Shown: piece after piece, positions 45,368-54,698 of the stretch
Layout: every line of letters begins with the position of its first letter
Numbering within the stretch: position 1 is the first letter of the stretch
NCBI GenBank assembly: GCA_023231475.1
Contig: JALJEE010001998.1
Location: 1-54,698 of the forward strand
Length of the DNA: 54,698 nt
Source: Seison nebaliae
Lineage: Eukaryota; Rotifera; Pararotatoria; Seisonacea; Seisonidae
Direction of reading: 5' to 3'
Notes under the pieces: generated by a model
The model's input: only the letters and a program-made list of their open reading frames with translations
What the model was told of the DNA's origin: nothing
Database searches by the model: none
Position numbers and translations under genes: made by a program

Positions 45368-48300
45368 TCATTTACTTCTCATCCATTGAGGAATTTGAAT
45401 AGTGTCTCCCGGTTCTCCAACATATTGAACTTTTGAATGGTCATTTTTCCATCTTTTTCCATTCTTCGTCGTATGACCATGTTGTTGTAGTGGTTCATTA
45501 AAATTGAAATCTCGTTCGATTGATGATGAAGCTTTACTGTAAGGTGGAATTGGACGTGCTTGTACCTGTTTACCTTGCCTTCTCGCGATAGCTTGCATTT
45601 CAGTTAAAGTTTGCGGCTGAAGTTGTCCATTCATGGTTGTTCGTCCACTTAGACTGAATGGAGGTAACTTTCTCATACGAATCTCAGGAATATTGTAATA
45701 TTTTGCACCAGGCAATTTACAAGGACCGATAATGAAAGAATTCGGTTGGTCATAAGAAATATCTTCATCATAGACATTCGGCAAATGATTAGTATTGACC
45801 GATGTGCTCATCATATTTTTTCGATAGTTTTTTGATTTGGATATATAAGAATTATGATTTTCATCATATTGATGCCATGTTGAACTATAAGTTGGGCCAT
45901 CATTATAATAATCATCTAAATTTCTATTGTAACTCTGATAAGTATTTTGATACGGCTGTTGTTGAATGTTAGCATTTGGATAGAAATATTTGTTTTTTGA
46001 ATTCTGCGAATAATATTGATGGTGGACATGTGGATGATGGTAGTGTTTCCTATGGTGACGATAAAAATGAGTTTTATCTTTTCTCTTTCGAAAATTCTCT
46101 TTATTCTCTAAAAGTTTTTCTTTTTTTACTTTTATTTTCCGTTTCGTCGATCCATTTTCTATCAAATGTTTCGATGAACTTTTTTTTTTTTTCGTCGATT
46201 TACTTTGTTTCGATGTTGTTTTCGGTAAAGTGGACGCTGCCTTCGGTATAACACTAACATTTTTCTTTTCATTTTTCCTTTCATACACATCAGAATTGTT
46301 AAATTGGTCACTATCTGTTCCTGATAATTTAATGTCATTTAATTCGATATCTGTTCGATCTTCATCCACATCCGAATTTTCAACATCCGAACTAATATCA
46401 TTTCGAGTGCTATTGTTATTGTTCTTATTAAGGGAAGCATTGGAAATTATTGAATTGGTTTTCTTTAAATCAGTTTTATTTTTTTCCTCAACATTTTCTC
46501 CTTTGTTGTCTGTTCCATCATCTGTTGATTTTTCTGTTACAGATTCGATTGGTGTGTCTTCAACATCATTACTTCTTTTCTCGTCCTCTTTTTCTGTAGA
46601 TATCGTTTCACAACTTTCAGTTTTTGATGATTCCAAAGTATTTTGATTATTAACCTTTTCCTTTTTAACTTCCTCCACAACTTCTACTTCTTCTGCTTTA
46701 CTTTGAGTCTTCGATTTAGATACTTTCAAGATACTTTTCGTTCGTTTTGGTGGTCCAGTCTTACTTCGTAAATTAGTTTTATTCGATGTCTTTCTAGAAG
46801 ACTTTCTGATTTTCTCAAATTTTTGCGGTTGTCCCTCCGCTGCATATTGATGAGATTTTATCACTTGAACTTCCACTTCTTCTCCACTATCCAATTTCTC
46901 TTTATGACGAATGTCCTTCAAAATTTTGTCGATCAGTGGTTGATTATTGGCATCCGATAATAATTTAATTTCGGAATTCTTTAAATTAATTTCACCTTCG
47001 CCCTCCATGTTATTAGCAGCACGATATGCTCGAATCTTCGAACTGTTCATCGTTCCATATTTACTGGAACGTTTATTTTCCATTTCTATGACTGGATTAT
47101 AATCACGAGTCATTTGTGAATGTTGACGATGAGCGTATGGTGCATAATCATCACCCATCAATTCAGCTGCTTCTGCATTATAAGAGTTTCTCCGATGAGA
47201 TCGTTTCTTTCTTGATCGAGAAATGATCGATTGATAATCGGCACCTAACAACGATTTGTCACCAATTGTCTGTACAACACTCTCAGTACCGCTGGGTGAT
47301 ATCATTATTTTTTCTGAATAAACTGGTCGACCTGATGCATAACCTTTATCCGATTTCCTTCCATAAGTTTGTTTTGATATCGTCGAATAACCATAACCGA
47401 ACATCGAATCACCAACTCTATTACTAGTCGTTGCATTTTGTGGTGGTTGTTGTTGTTGTTGTTGTTGTTGTTGCTGCGGTATGATTGGTTGTTGATGATG
47501 ATGCATGAAATATTGCTGTTGCGGTTTCTTTAATGACATATCTTTCAAATTACTCTCATAATTTCGATAAGAATTATTCTGATCATAAGTCTGATTTGGT
47601 TGATTTTGGAATTGTGGATAGACTTTCGTAATGTCTTGGAACTGTTGTTGAGATTGATTGACATTGTTTCCTAAGTACGACATTAAAGTTGCCCATTGTT
47701 GTTGGAGCATTTCAGGGGAAACTTGAGGCAACATCGATTTATTCGTATCGTTATTGATGGAAGAATCCATAATTGTTGCAGTTGTTGTGGCAGTTGTTGC
47801 AGTTGAGATAGCTGAAGAAGTGTTTGTAGGATAATGATATTTTGATTGTGAATAGCCACTCATAATACTACTAGGACCGATTAAAGATGTCGTATTAATT
47901 GTTGATCGCTTTTCACCATATAACGATGCTGCTAATTGTTCAAATGCATCGACATCTTCATTAAATTTACGAGATGACTTATGAACAGTTGTCAACCGGT
48001 TGATATGACTCTTATTAGGTTTTGTTTTATAACTTGAACATTTCTTCCTCATCACGTTACCATCATTAACATTTAATGACATTTGCGGTTCTTTCGTCAT
48101 TTGTACAAAATTGTGATGATATTGATTATATGAATGAGGATGTTTGTGTTTATCATCATAATACGGATAAGATTCATGATATACACCATCGCCGCCACCA
48201 CCAACTCGACGATGACGGTGATGATGATGACGATGTCGACGATTTTGTGAATTAGTCGACCGATCATTGAATGATGTATTCGTCAAATCGTTATTATGCG

Positions 48301-48616
48301 ACAACTTTGGCTTTTCGACATATCCCTTCTTTGAATTATTGTCAACTAATTCTTCGTTTTCCGACTCAGTTTTTTCCGACATCTTTTCCTCTTTCTTCTC
48401 ATCCACTTTACTTTTTTCATTTCCTTTCTCATCCAATTTATTCGTTAAATCTTCTTCTTTTGATGATGTCAACTTATTCACATCATCATTCGTATTATTA
48501 TTGTTGTTCTTGTTTAAATTCGATTGCACCAAACTAATAGATCTCTTTGTTTTCCGGTTCATTTTATTTCGTCGTATTCCCATCTGCTCCTTTAATTCCT
48601 GATGTTGCACAACCAT
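45368..48616 (-). CDS. Uncharacterised 1,082-aa, largely disordered basic protein
   Basis: A single exon from an ATG at 48616. Most of the sequence is low-complexity: an Asn/Lys/Glu-rich N-terminus, a HHRHHHHRHRR block near residue 135, poly-Gln (about residues 382-393), long Ser/Lys/Glu stretches, and a His/Tyr/Asn-rich segment. A few islands look conserved: EKIMISPSGTESVVQTIGDKS, SRKKRSHRRNSYNAEAAELMG, VQVIKSHQYAAEGQPQKFEKI, and a C-terminal block with KYYNIPEIRMRKLPPFSLSG, MQAIARRQGK and GEPGDTIQIPQWMRS. No enzymatic domain, membrane segment or signal peptide is seen, so it is probably intracellular, perhaps a scaffold or cytoskeletal linker. I do not recognise the family. An AG acceptor (TTCTTATAG) lies 16 bases before the ATG, so a 5' untranslated exon is possible. 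Confidence 0.75.
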   Translation of the reverse strand: MVVQHQELKEQMGIRRNKMNRKTKRSISLVQSNLNKNNNNNTNDDVNKLTSSKEEDLTNKLDEKGNEKSKVDEKKEEKMSEKTESENEELVDNNSKKGYVEKPKLSHNNDLTNTSFNDRSTNSQNRRHRHHHHRHRRVGGGGDGVYHESYPYYDDKHKHPHSYNQYHHNFVQMTKEPQMSLNVNDGNVMRKKCSSYKTKPNKSHINRLTTVHKSSRKFNEDVDAFEQLAASLYGEKRSTINTTSLIGPSSIMSGYSQSKYHYPTNTSSAISTATTATTTATIMDSSINNDTNKSMLPQVSPEMLQQQWATLMSYLGNNVNQSQQQFQDITKVYPQFQNQPNQTYDQNNSYRNYESNLKDMSLKKPQQQYFMHHHQQPIIPQQQQQQQQQQPPQNATTSNRVGDSMFGYGYSTISKQTYGRKSDKGYASGRPVYSEKIMISPSGTESVVQTIGDKSLLGADYQSIISRSRKKRSHRRNSYNAEAAELMGDDYAPYAHRQHSQMTRDYNPVIEMENKRSSKYGTMNSSKIRAYRAANNMEGEGEINLKNSEIKLLSDANNQPLIDKILKDIRHKEKLDSGEEVEVQVIKSHQYAAEGQPQKFEKIRKSSRKTSNKTNLRSKTGPPKRTKSILKVSKSKTQSKAEEVEVVEEVKKEKVNNQNTLESSKTESCETISTEKEDEKRSNDVEDTPIESVTEKSTDDGTDNKGENVEEKNKTDLKKTNSIISNASLNKNNNNSTRNDISSDVENSDVDEDRTDIELNDIKLSGTDSDQFNNSDVYERKNEKKNVSVIPKAASTLPKTTSKQSKSTKKKKSSSKHLIENGSTKRKIKVKKEKLLENKENFRKRKDKTHFYRHHRKHYHHPHVHHQYYSQNSKNKYFYPNANIQQQPYQNTYQSYNRNLDDYYNDGPTYSSTWHQYDENHNSYISKSKNYRKNMMSTSVNTNHLPNVYDEDISYDQPNSFIIGPCKLPGAKYYNIPEIRMRKLPPFSLSGRTTMNGQLQPQTLTEMQAIARRQGKQVQARPIPPYSKASSSIERDFNFNEPLQQHGHTTKNGKRWKNDHSKVQYVGEPGDTIQIPQWMRSK
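47441..47475 (-). repeat. CAA/CAG coding repeat (poly-Gln)
   Basis: TGT/TTG repeats on the plus strand; on the coding strand a run of about 11 Gln codons inside the 1,082-aa protein. Confidence 0.85.
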
Positions 48617-51175
48617 TATATTCTTTCTATCTATAAGAATACTATCAGCAGATCCAAAAAAAATCTATAAAAATCAAACAAAAAAAAAGTTATAAACAAA
48701 TATTTTTTGTGATGTTTCAATTCATTCCTTGTATGATTTGTGAATTTTTATATTTTCTCTACACAAACATCGAGTAAGCGGAAGACAGATGAAAGTGATT
48801 GAGTTCAGTTATAATTTAACAACATTAATCATCTTTACGGTTTTTAATCAATATTGTTCAGCCAAAAAATCTCTAAAAATCTCGTGATCAATCTGAGTAT
48901 AATACTAAAGAAAACTTTCTCAATTTCAACTTTCTCATTTTTTGATAGTTACACGCTATTTTCTTTCACTTCTAATAAAATATTCGAAACTTTCTAAAGC
49001 TCTACCCACCGAATGAAAGTTTCTCATTAGAATACATCGTTTCTTTCACTCATCATTTTTCATTTATCAATATTTTCATCTCACTACAAGTGAATGATGA
49101 AGGTTTAATTGAAATATTTTTAGTTAATTAGAGAATGAATGAAAGTCAATTAACTCCGACAAAGAAAAGAATGATCTTTCTCGATAAATCGAGTGACATG
49201 AAAAGGTAGAGAAAGATCATGATTGAAAAATAATTATTAATAAAAATAATTTTTTTTATCTATCAATGATAGACTATCATCAACAATCGACTACTTTTCT
49301 CCCCAATGATCTACCGCCACTATCCTCAACATCATCACTATCATTATCGACTCTTATCATCGTTACTACTCTTCTTACCACAACTATCAATTCTCTTTCG
49401 TCTTCATTGCTATTTTAACGACGATGAATATGTTGTTAACGAATATATTTAATTTGCATTGGTCCATCGAACTGCTCTAATTTCCATACCGATATCGTAA
49501 AATTGTGATCGAAATTATACTTCTTATTAATGAATTCTCTCTAAAATATCAATCCAATAATATTATTGAAAAAGAAAAATTTTCATCGATCATTCATCCG
49601 TTCTGGCGTTCTCTTCTTATTTAATTTTTTCTTAGGCATATGCTTCATCGCTTTTCTCATTTTAACCATTGCTTAATTTCCATTCAATGATCTTCGTCAT
49701 ATGTTCTCCTTTCTCCATGAACCATACACCTGTTTGACAAATAAAACTACATTTGAGTATTCCTAACTAGTTCTGTCTTCATCATCAATGCATTGTATGA
49801 TGATCTAATAATCCATTCAAACTATTGAGACGTTAATCACGCAACCTGTTAAAGATCGATTAATGGTTGTTCGTTAGAGAAATGAATTACGTTGAACGAG
49901 CACATCAGATAGATATTCGATCATTTTATTATCAATGTCTGGAAGTTATCGGTTTGAGATGAGGGAAAGTCTTCTACTTCTTAACAATTTCTTTTTCGAA
50001 GGAATATTTAATTGTTCATGAAATTGTTCGATCGTTTTCATGAAGATCATTTAATAACGAATAACAATTTAATTGAAAAGATAATATGAGAAAGGACGGA
50101 ATATGTTAAGCGAATTAAAATTATTGATCAATAAAAAAATGTTTTTGGTTACTTCCGTTTCCTATTCATAAATTCGTCCTAATCGTCATCATCGTCAGAT
50201 GAGAGAGATGGATAATAAAGAAATTTTTACCTTGATACGTTTAGTATAATTCTCAGTTTGGAAATAGAACTTATTTAAAAATGAATTTCTTTCCGTCTTT
50301 TCTTTTCTTCTTGTTTCGATATATATTTTAATAATGGGACGAGAATCTTACAATAAAAAGAAGTTTAGGAATAATGGAAAATATTTATATGGATGAGAAC
50401 AACTAAATACGAAAGAATTGAGTGAACGTGATATGTAAACTAACACATTTGTAATCTTTCTCGACTCAATCTAAGATGGTGTTATATAAGAAGATGACAC
50501 AAACAAATTTAGGAATCCATTTTGAGCTTATCTCTCGACATCTATCAAATTACATCCAATCTGATCATATTGCGCGCTATATAAACTTAAACATTTTCTA
50601 ATAACCAATTATAATTATTTCACTTAAGATGACGTCATCAATCTCATATCAATATCTATATCAATCGGATTTCCTTCCTCTTTCACTTCACAGTTATATC
50701 TATGAAATCTTTTCATTCCTGGTTAGATATCTTCGTCGATTATCTCTTAACATAATTTGGACAATCAAGTTTAGGTAAATTTGTCAAATTTGGAACATCT
50801 AATGATTTATCGGCGAACTTTATTATTCTTCAAAAATGATCCTCTTCCTCTTTCAACTCATTTCTCTCAATATCACAGAAAGAGTCTGAACTAACTTTCA
50901 CAAAATTTATTTGTTCATATTTCATACATTTATAACATTCGACATCCGGCGACAGACACATAGATCAAATTCGTGTTAATATGATGTAGTCATTAAAATA
51001 GTTATAGATTTTATCATACTCAAACACAATCATGTCTAATTTAGTCCTTGTAATCAAATTAATTCAAAACAAATTGAAAGTAAAATAAGAATTTTAATTA
51101 TAATAATTGATTATTATGGAAATTCTCTAGATGAAATTGTATCGTTCATAACAGCAATAAAATCAGTTTCACTTA
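48617..51175. other. 2.5-kb intergenic region
   Basis: Between two minus-strand genes. Upstream it must hold the promoter of the 1,082-aa gene. Pyrimidine-rich, CATCATCAC-type simple sequence occurs around 49300-49400. No ORF with a family signature, RNA gene or transposon was recognised. Confidence 0.5.
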
Positions 51176-52378
51176 TTAGTATTTCGTTAACGTATCAATC
51201 CAATCTTTGAAACCGGATATTCGAGTGTAAGCGGCTCCATCTCCACAATTATCGGCTCCAAATGATGCAATACCCGACAAGAACCAATGTCCATGTCTAT
51301 AACACATCAAAGGACTTCCACTGTCACCTTTAAAATTAAAATATTTTAGACGTTTGATACTTTTTCATTTTTTAAAAAATGAACCTCCGCAAATACCTTT
51401 GTGTCCACCGGTATTTCCTGCACAAACATTTTTATATTTATTCACTTTCGTCTTGAATTTAGCAAGACATTTGGAATTAGATAAAACTGGAGTATCAGCT
51501 TCTTGTAATTTGGTTGATGCTGGTCCTCCTACAACCAATATATTTTGTTTTCTTTATTAACATAATGATTATTGTAACCTTGATAACTGGATCCCCAACC
51601 GACAGAAACACAATGAGCCAAATCATAATTGAAATCATAGTCAGCGTAACAAGCTGGCATGGTATAAGAATCGAAATAAATTGGTTTCTTTAAAAAAGAG
51701 GATTAGAAAATAAAAAATAAGTACGTAAAAACTCTAACATCTAAACGTAAAACAGCGATGTCATTTTCAACATATTTTGCATGTTGGTCAAATTTCGGAT
51801 GGACAATCACTTTTGTTACACCATAAAATTTACGATGACTTTCAAAAGATTTTTGGCGATCAGTTTGGCCCACCACAACAGTTAAATCTCTTGCATTCAA
51901 TGATCCAATGCAATGTCCTGCTGTAATTACATAATTTCGATTCCAAATAACACCACCACAATTATGATTTCCAAAGGATGTTATTTCAATCTGCAAAATC
52001 CTTTACTTCACTTTATAGTTAAATAATCTAACATTCCATGGCCAAGCGTTACTTCTCGAATAATGACCACCAACAATTCGTTCTATTGACCGTGAAACTG
52101 GTGACAGACCACATTGATCACTTTTGCCAGAAGTACTTGGCCAGTCAATTTGGTCACATGGTAAGCAGCATTTTCCTGGCAACACTTTAGCTACATGACA
52201 AACGATACTTGGGTGTTTACACAGATTTTTATTACAACTTGTCAGTGTGCAACTCCCATGCCGTGTGGAACATTCCCCAGCGAAAGCTCCAGCTATGCAT
52301 AAAGAAAATAAAATTGCTAAAAATTAGTCTAGTCATAATATTATAATATGATGGAAAAAAAAAACCAAAAATTCTCAT
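51176..52378 (-). CDS. Secreted chymotrypsin-fold serine protease with N-terminal Cys-rich module
   Basis: Six exons (52378-52366, 52316-52033, 51990-51739, 51687-51579, 51528-51385, 51327-51176), introns 42-57 bp, 317 aa. The first exon is only 13 nt and joins to give the signal peptide MRIFAILFSLCIAGAFA. A module with eight cysteines follows (about residues 19-65), ending in PGKCCLPC, similar to short VWC-type repeats. The zymogen site is R84|IVGG. The triad is His125 (ITAGHC), Asp176 (NDIAVL) and Ser270 (GDSGSP). Splice choices recover AWPWNIEITSFGNHNCGG, SYQGGPASTKLQ and GICGGDSGSP, all typical of S1A proteases. The residue equivalent to chymotrypsin 189 is Gly, not Asp, so classical trypsin specificity is unlikely; collagenolytic or elastase-like cleavage is possible. 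The protein is probably a digestive or immune protease; in mites such enzymes can be allergens. Confidence 0.88.
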
Positions 52379-53673
52379 TATAGTTTAAATCTCGTAATTG
52401 TCAAAATAATTACAAGTTACTCAGAAACAGTAGAAAGCCTATTTATCAGTACTTTATGCGAAAACATCCATATGCAACTGTGAACGTTCGAAGAGAAACA
52501 TTACCTTAAGAATAATATCAGATTCTAAATGACTAAAATTAATAATTATTAAACTTTATTTTGACACACATCAATGTTCTAAATGTTACAGAAAAAAATA
52601 TAAACAATTTCAAAATTGTGACCGTGTTAAAACAACATCAGTTGGGAAGAGTTTGCAGCAACCAAAAGTTGATTGACTGGGTCATATATCATTTTGTTTC
52701 AACTAGGTTTATTGTGTTATAAATTATCAAATTGATGCTGAGTTGCATATAAGATATTATTTCAAATATTTATTAACTATATATTAATAATTTTTGCTAA
52801 CAGATTGAGAACGTTTTTAGCATAATTTTCCAACATTATCTTTGTAGGAATGATATACTTATTTGTTTAGTGAACATAAGAAAATGGAAAAAAGTGTGAG
52901 TCTAATTATTAGACTCTAATACAGTATATTAACGAACTGATATTGATTAATATGATATTGTAAGTTTATTATGTGTAGTATTATGTGGTAAAGAGGTGTT
53001 ATGTTTAATAGAATGTAGTTCAAAATTTTAACAGATATTTTGCTTACTTCCTGTAATCTGGTAAATCTGCAGCAAGTCTGAAAAATTGTCATTATATTTT
53101 CAACTTTAAAGTAATTATTAATTGTACGTAATAGATTCCATATTATTAACATTATATGTTAACAACAAGACATTTTGCCGGTTCCGATATCTGAAAAGGA
53201 TAAACATTAAACTATTCTTATTTCGTAAAAGCAAATATATAAAATGTATACAATAAAAGTGCCATTCGACTTGCGAATGTTGATGAAATATTTGGAGAAT
53301 ACCACCATAATTTAATTTAATTTCGTTTTATTTCGACAATGTAATTATATAATTATATTTTTATAATAATTATAATTAACAAACATTTTTGAACGTATTT
53401 AATTGAACATGTTCTTCGATTACCACTCGTACTAAAAAGTTCATAATCTGCACGAGTTCAATTAAATAAGACAATAAACGTTGTTGATTTACATTTTATA
53501 TAATCATATTAAGTACCTAATTGGGCAGTAGAGAGATGTAGATTTACAATTAGAAATAGAATATATTTATATTTTTAAGTATTCAATTTTCACAATTCGC
53601 AATATTGAACGAAGTTAAAATAATTTAAAATTTACCATTCTTAGCAACGATATTTGAATATCCCAATTTTAAT
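52379..53673. other. Intergenic region with possible small exons
   Basis: Mostly featureless AT-rich sequence. On the minus strand, 53077-53048 is a 30-nt open segment bounded by TTTTTCAG and a strong GTAAGC donor (encoding TCCRFTRLQE in one frame), and another acceptor, CTTTTCAG, ends at 53191. These could be downstream exons of the secreted protein starting at 54117; no definite model can be built. Confidence 0.3.
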
Positions 53674-54117
53674 TTACCGGAAAAAGAACATAAGTGGAGT
53701 TGTTGTACTACTTATCGGAGTAGATGTTTCTTCAATTTCTTCTGTTGTTGCAGTGGTTACCGCATTAGATGTTTCAATAATTTCTTCGCTTGTTCTATAA
53801 TCCATTACTTGGGTCGTTGCAATTTTTTGAGGAACGGATGTCGCAGTTTGAGTGACACCTAGTATATTTTGCAGTTCTAGTAAGAATCCGACATGTTCTT
53901 TCAAATATGTTATTAATTGACTAAAATCAGGTTGTTCGGATTGCTGTTGGTTAGGTTGGGGTCGTTTAGACTGTTGTTGGGGATATTTATATTGATATTG
54001 ATATTGAGGATATTGAAGTGCAGAAGGATATTGTAAAGGAGAAGGATTTTGTCCTGGTCTATATCCCTGACCCAATAACACACCAAAGATACCGAAGAGA
54101 ATTATTGATTTGAACAT
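53674..54117 (-). CDS. Secreted Gln/Tyr/Pro-rich protein, 147 aa (may continue in further exons)
   Basis: Signal peptide MFKSIILFGIFGVLLG is followed by a short repetitive stretch rich in Q, Y and P (LQYPSALQYPQYQYQYKYPQQQ), a likely helical segment (DFSQLITYLKEHVGFLLELQNILG), and a Thr/Ser/Glu-rich mucin-like tail (ATTEEIEETSTPISSTTT) suited to O-glycosylation. This looks like an extracellular matrix, cuticle or mucus-type protein; no named family. The last codons read TTC CG followed by GTAAAT, so the apparent stop may lie inside an intron and the true gene may extend toward lower coordinates. No cysteine occurs in the visible part. Confidence 0.6.
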   Translation of the reverse strand: MFKSIILFGIFGVLLGQGYRPGQNPSPLQYPSALQYPQYQYQYKYPQQQSKRPQPNQQQSEQPDFSQLITYLKEHVGFLLELQNILGVTQTATSVPQKIATTQVMDYRTSEEIIETSNAVTTATTEEIEETSTPISSTTTPLMFFFR

Positions 54118-54458
54118 TTTGGAAGATTTCTTGTGAAAACTTTTTACTGATTTTGAGCACTCAATTTTTTAACTTTATATTCGAATCATTTAACAATATC
54201 TTCTTAATCAATATTCATCAAACAATATTACTATTTATTTTCAACATAATCTTGTTGAAAATTGCAGTTCTTTGGGTCTGTTTCCATCTTTAATATTGAT
54301 TCTACTCTTTTATGATTATTATAAGTGCTTTGTCAATATTTTTATTGTTTGTTCTGATTCTTAACACTATTTCATTATTTACTTATGAAACTGATCAATT
54401 TAATAATTAAATGGTACTTAGGTTCAATCGTCTTAGGCATCCGTCTTAGACAGTTATC
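54118..54458. other. Intergenic stretch upstream of the secreted protein
   Basis: 340 bp with the promoter of the minus-strand secreted protein gene. It ends in an imperfect palindrome at the border with the retroelement fragment. Nothing else seen. Confidence 0.5.
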
Positions 54459-54468
54459 TTAGACGGAT
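54439..54468. repeat. Imperfect palindrome at retroelement border
   Basis: ATCCGTCTTAGA ... TCTTAGACGGAT: two 12-bp arms with a single central T-T mismatch and a 6-bp spacer. CGTCTTAG also occurs once more at 54429-54436. It sits exactly where the reverse transcriptase frame ends. Confidence 0.6.
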
Positions 54469-54698
54469 TTTCTACAGTTAGGAGGAGTTAAAATTGGCTT
54501 GGCACTGTTTACAACCAGTACAAGATCATCTGCATACGCGTAGACCGAGGGATATACAATGGTCCTCAAAGTAAACGAATGTGTTCGATTACAATTAATG
54601 ATAGCTTCATCCAATATTCTGCCAAATATCCATGGAGCAAGAATTGATCCTTGACGTACACCTTTATTGATATTGAATTCACGGTCAATAGAATTCGA
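54459..54698 (-). pseudogene. Non-LTR (LINE) retrotransposon reverse transcriptase fragment, 3'-truncated
   Basis: Reading leftward from the window edge, the frame shows INKGVRQGSILAPWIFGRIL, the RT fingers/palm block preceding the active site, then YAYADDLVLVV with the catalytic YADD box. The spacing and the KGVRQGSILAP string are typical of R1/Jockey-type or related LINE reverse transcriptases. A stop (TAA at 54459-54461) occurs about 18 residues after YADD, far too early for a complete RT, and coincides with the palindrome. The element is therefore truncated or interrupted at this end; its 5' part lies beyond the window. Confidence 0.85.

Noticed and set aside
51385-51397. Alternative earlier donor at the end of protease exon 5 (AAAG|GTATTT)
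   Set aside because: It would remove the conserved Cys191 and give HKGDSGSP; the later donor restores GICGGDSGSP and a more usual intron length.
52003-52032. Reading protease exon 2 through to NYKVK-stop
   Set aside because: A donor at AAT|GTTAGA joins to ATTGAAATAAC and yields the conserved AWPWNIEITSFGNHNCGG segment.
1-54698. CRISPR array, rRNA or bacterial-type operon
   Set aside because: No regularly spaced repeats or rRNA-like segments; genes are spliced and eukaryotic.

Overview
The window is AT-rich nuclear DNA from a small-genome arthropod, most likely an acariform (astigmatid-type) mite. The evidence is the gene content (an arthropod neural cadherin, a Rac/RhoG-type GTPase, SDF4/Cab45, IST1, cytosolic TrpRS, an A20/Cezanne-type OTU protease and a chymotrypsin-fold protease), very short GT-AG introns (about 40-92 bp), several very large intronless genes, and heavy Asn/Gln/His homopolymer tracts. 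The species call is inference. All spliced models were built by hand from GT/AG sites, reading-frame continuity and family alignment; no transcript evidence was available.

Layout. 1-3.6 kb is a transposon-rich island: decayed Ty3/gypsy-like gag fragments on both strands and a 198-bp hAT-like MITE with an 8-bp target duplication. 4.1-5.6 kb holds a single-exon type II membrane protein of unknown function, followed by a 5.6-kb stretch without a recognisable gene. 11.2-12.8 kb encodes a Rho-family GTPase with a long disordered tail ending in a CAAX box. 13.2-15.1 kb (minus) encodes a protein with six near-uniform C2H2 fingers. 16.8-20.1 kb encodes an OTU deubiquitinase. 20.8-31.1 kb (minus) is neural cadherin in one uninterrupted 10.3-kb exon, with a 4.4-kb upstream region lacking genes.

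35.5-44.4 kb is a compact cluster of small multi-exon genes: SDF4/Cab45 (minus) divergent from IST1 (plus), then TrpRS and an uncharacterised 265-aa gene with an X-box in its promoter, then a tandem pair of divergent secreted ferritin-like genes (minus) that have lost ferroxidase ligands. 45.4-48.6 kb (minus) is a 1,082-aa largely disordered protein. 51.2-52.4 kb (minus) is a secreted serine protease with a Cys-rich N-terminal module. 53.7-54.1 kb (minus) is the start of a Gln/Tyr/Pro-rich secreted protein. The right edge (54.46-54.70 kb, minus) is a fragment of a non-LTR retrotransposon reverse transcriptase.

No single new multi-gene system stands out. The most interesting items are the ferritin-like pair, the six QxSNL fingers predicted to read A-tracts, the Rho GTPase with its roughly 290-aa extension and overlapping uORF, the X-box-linked unknown gene, and the MITE.
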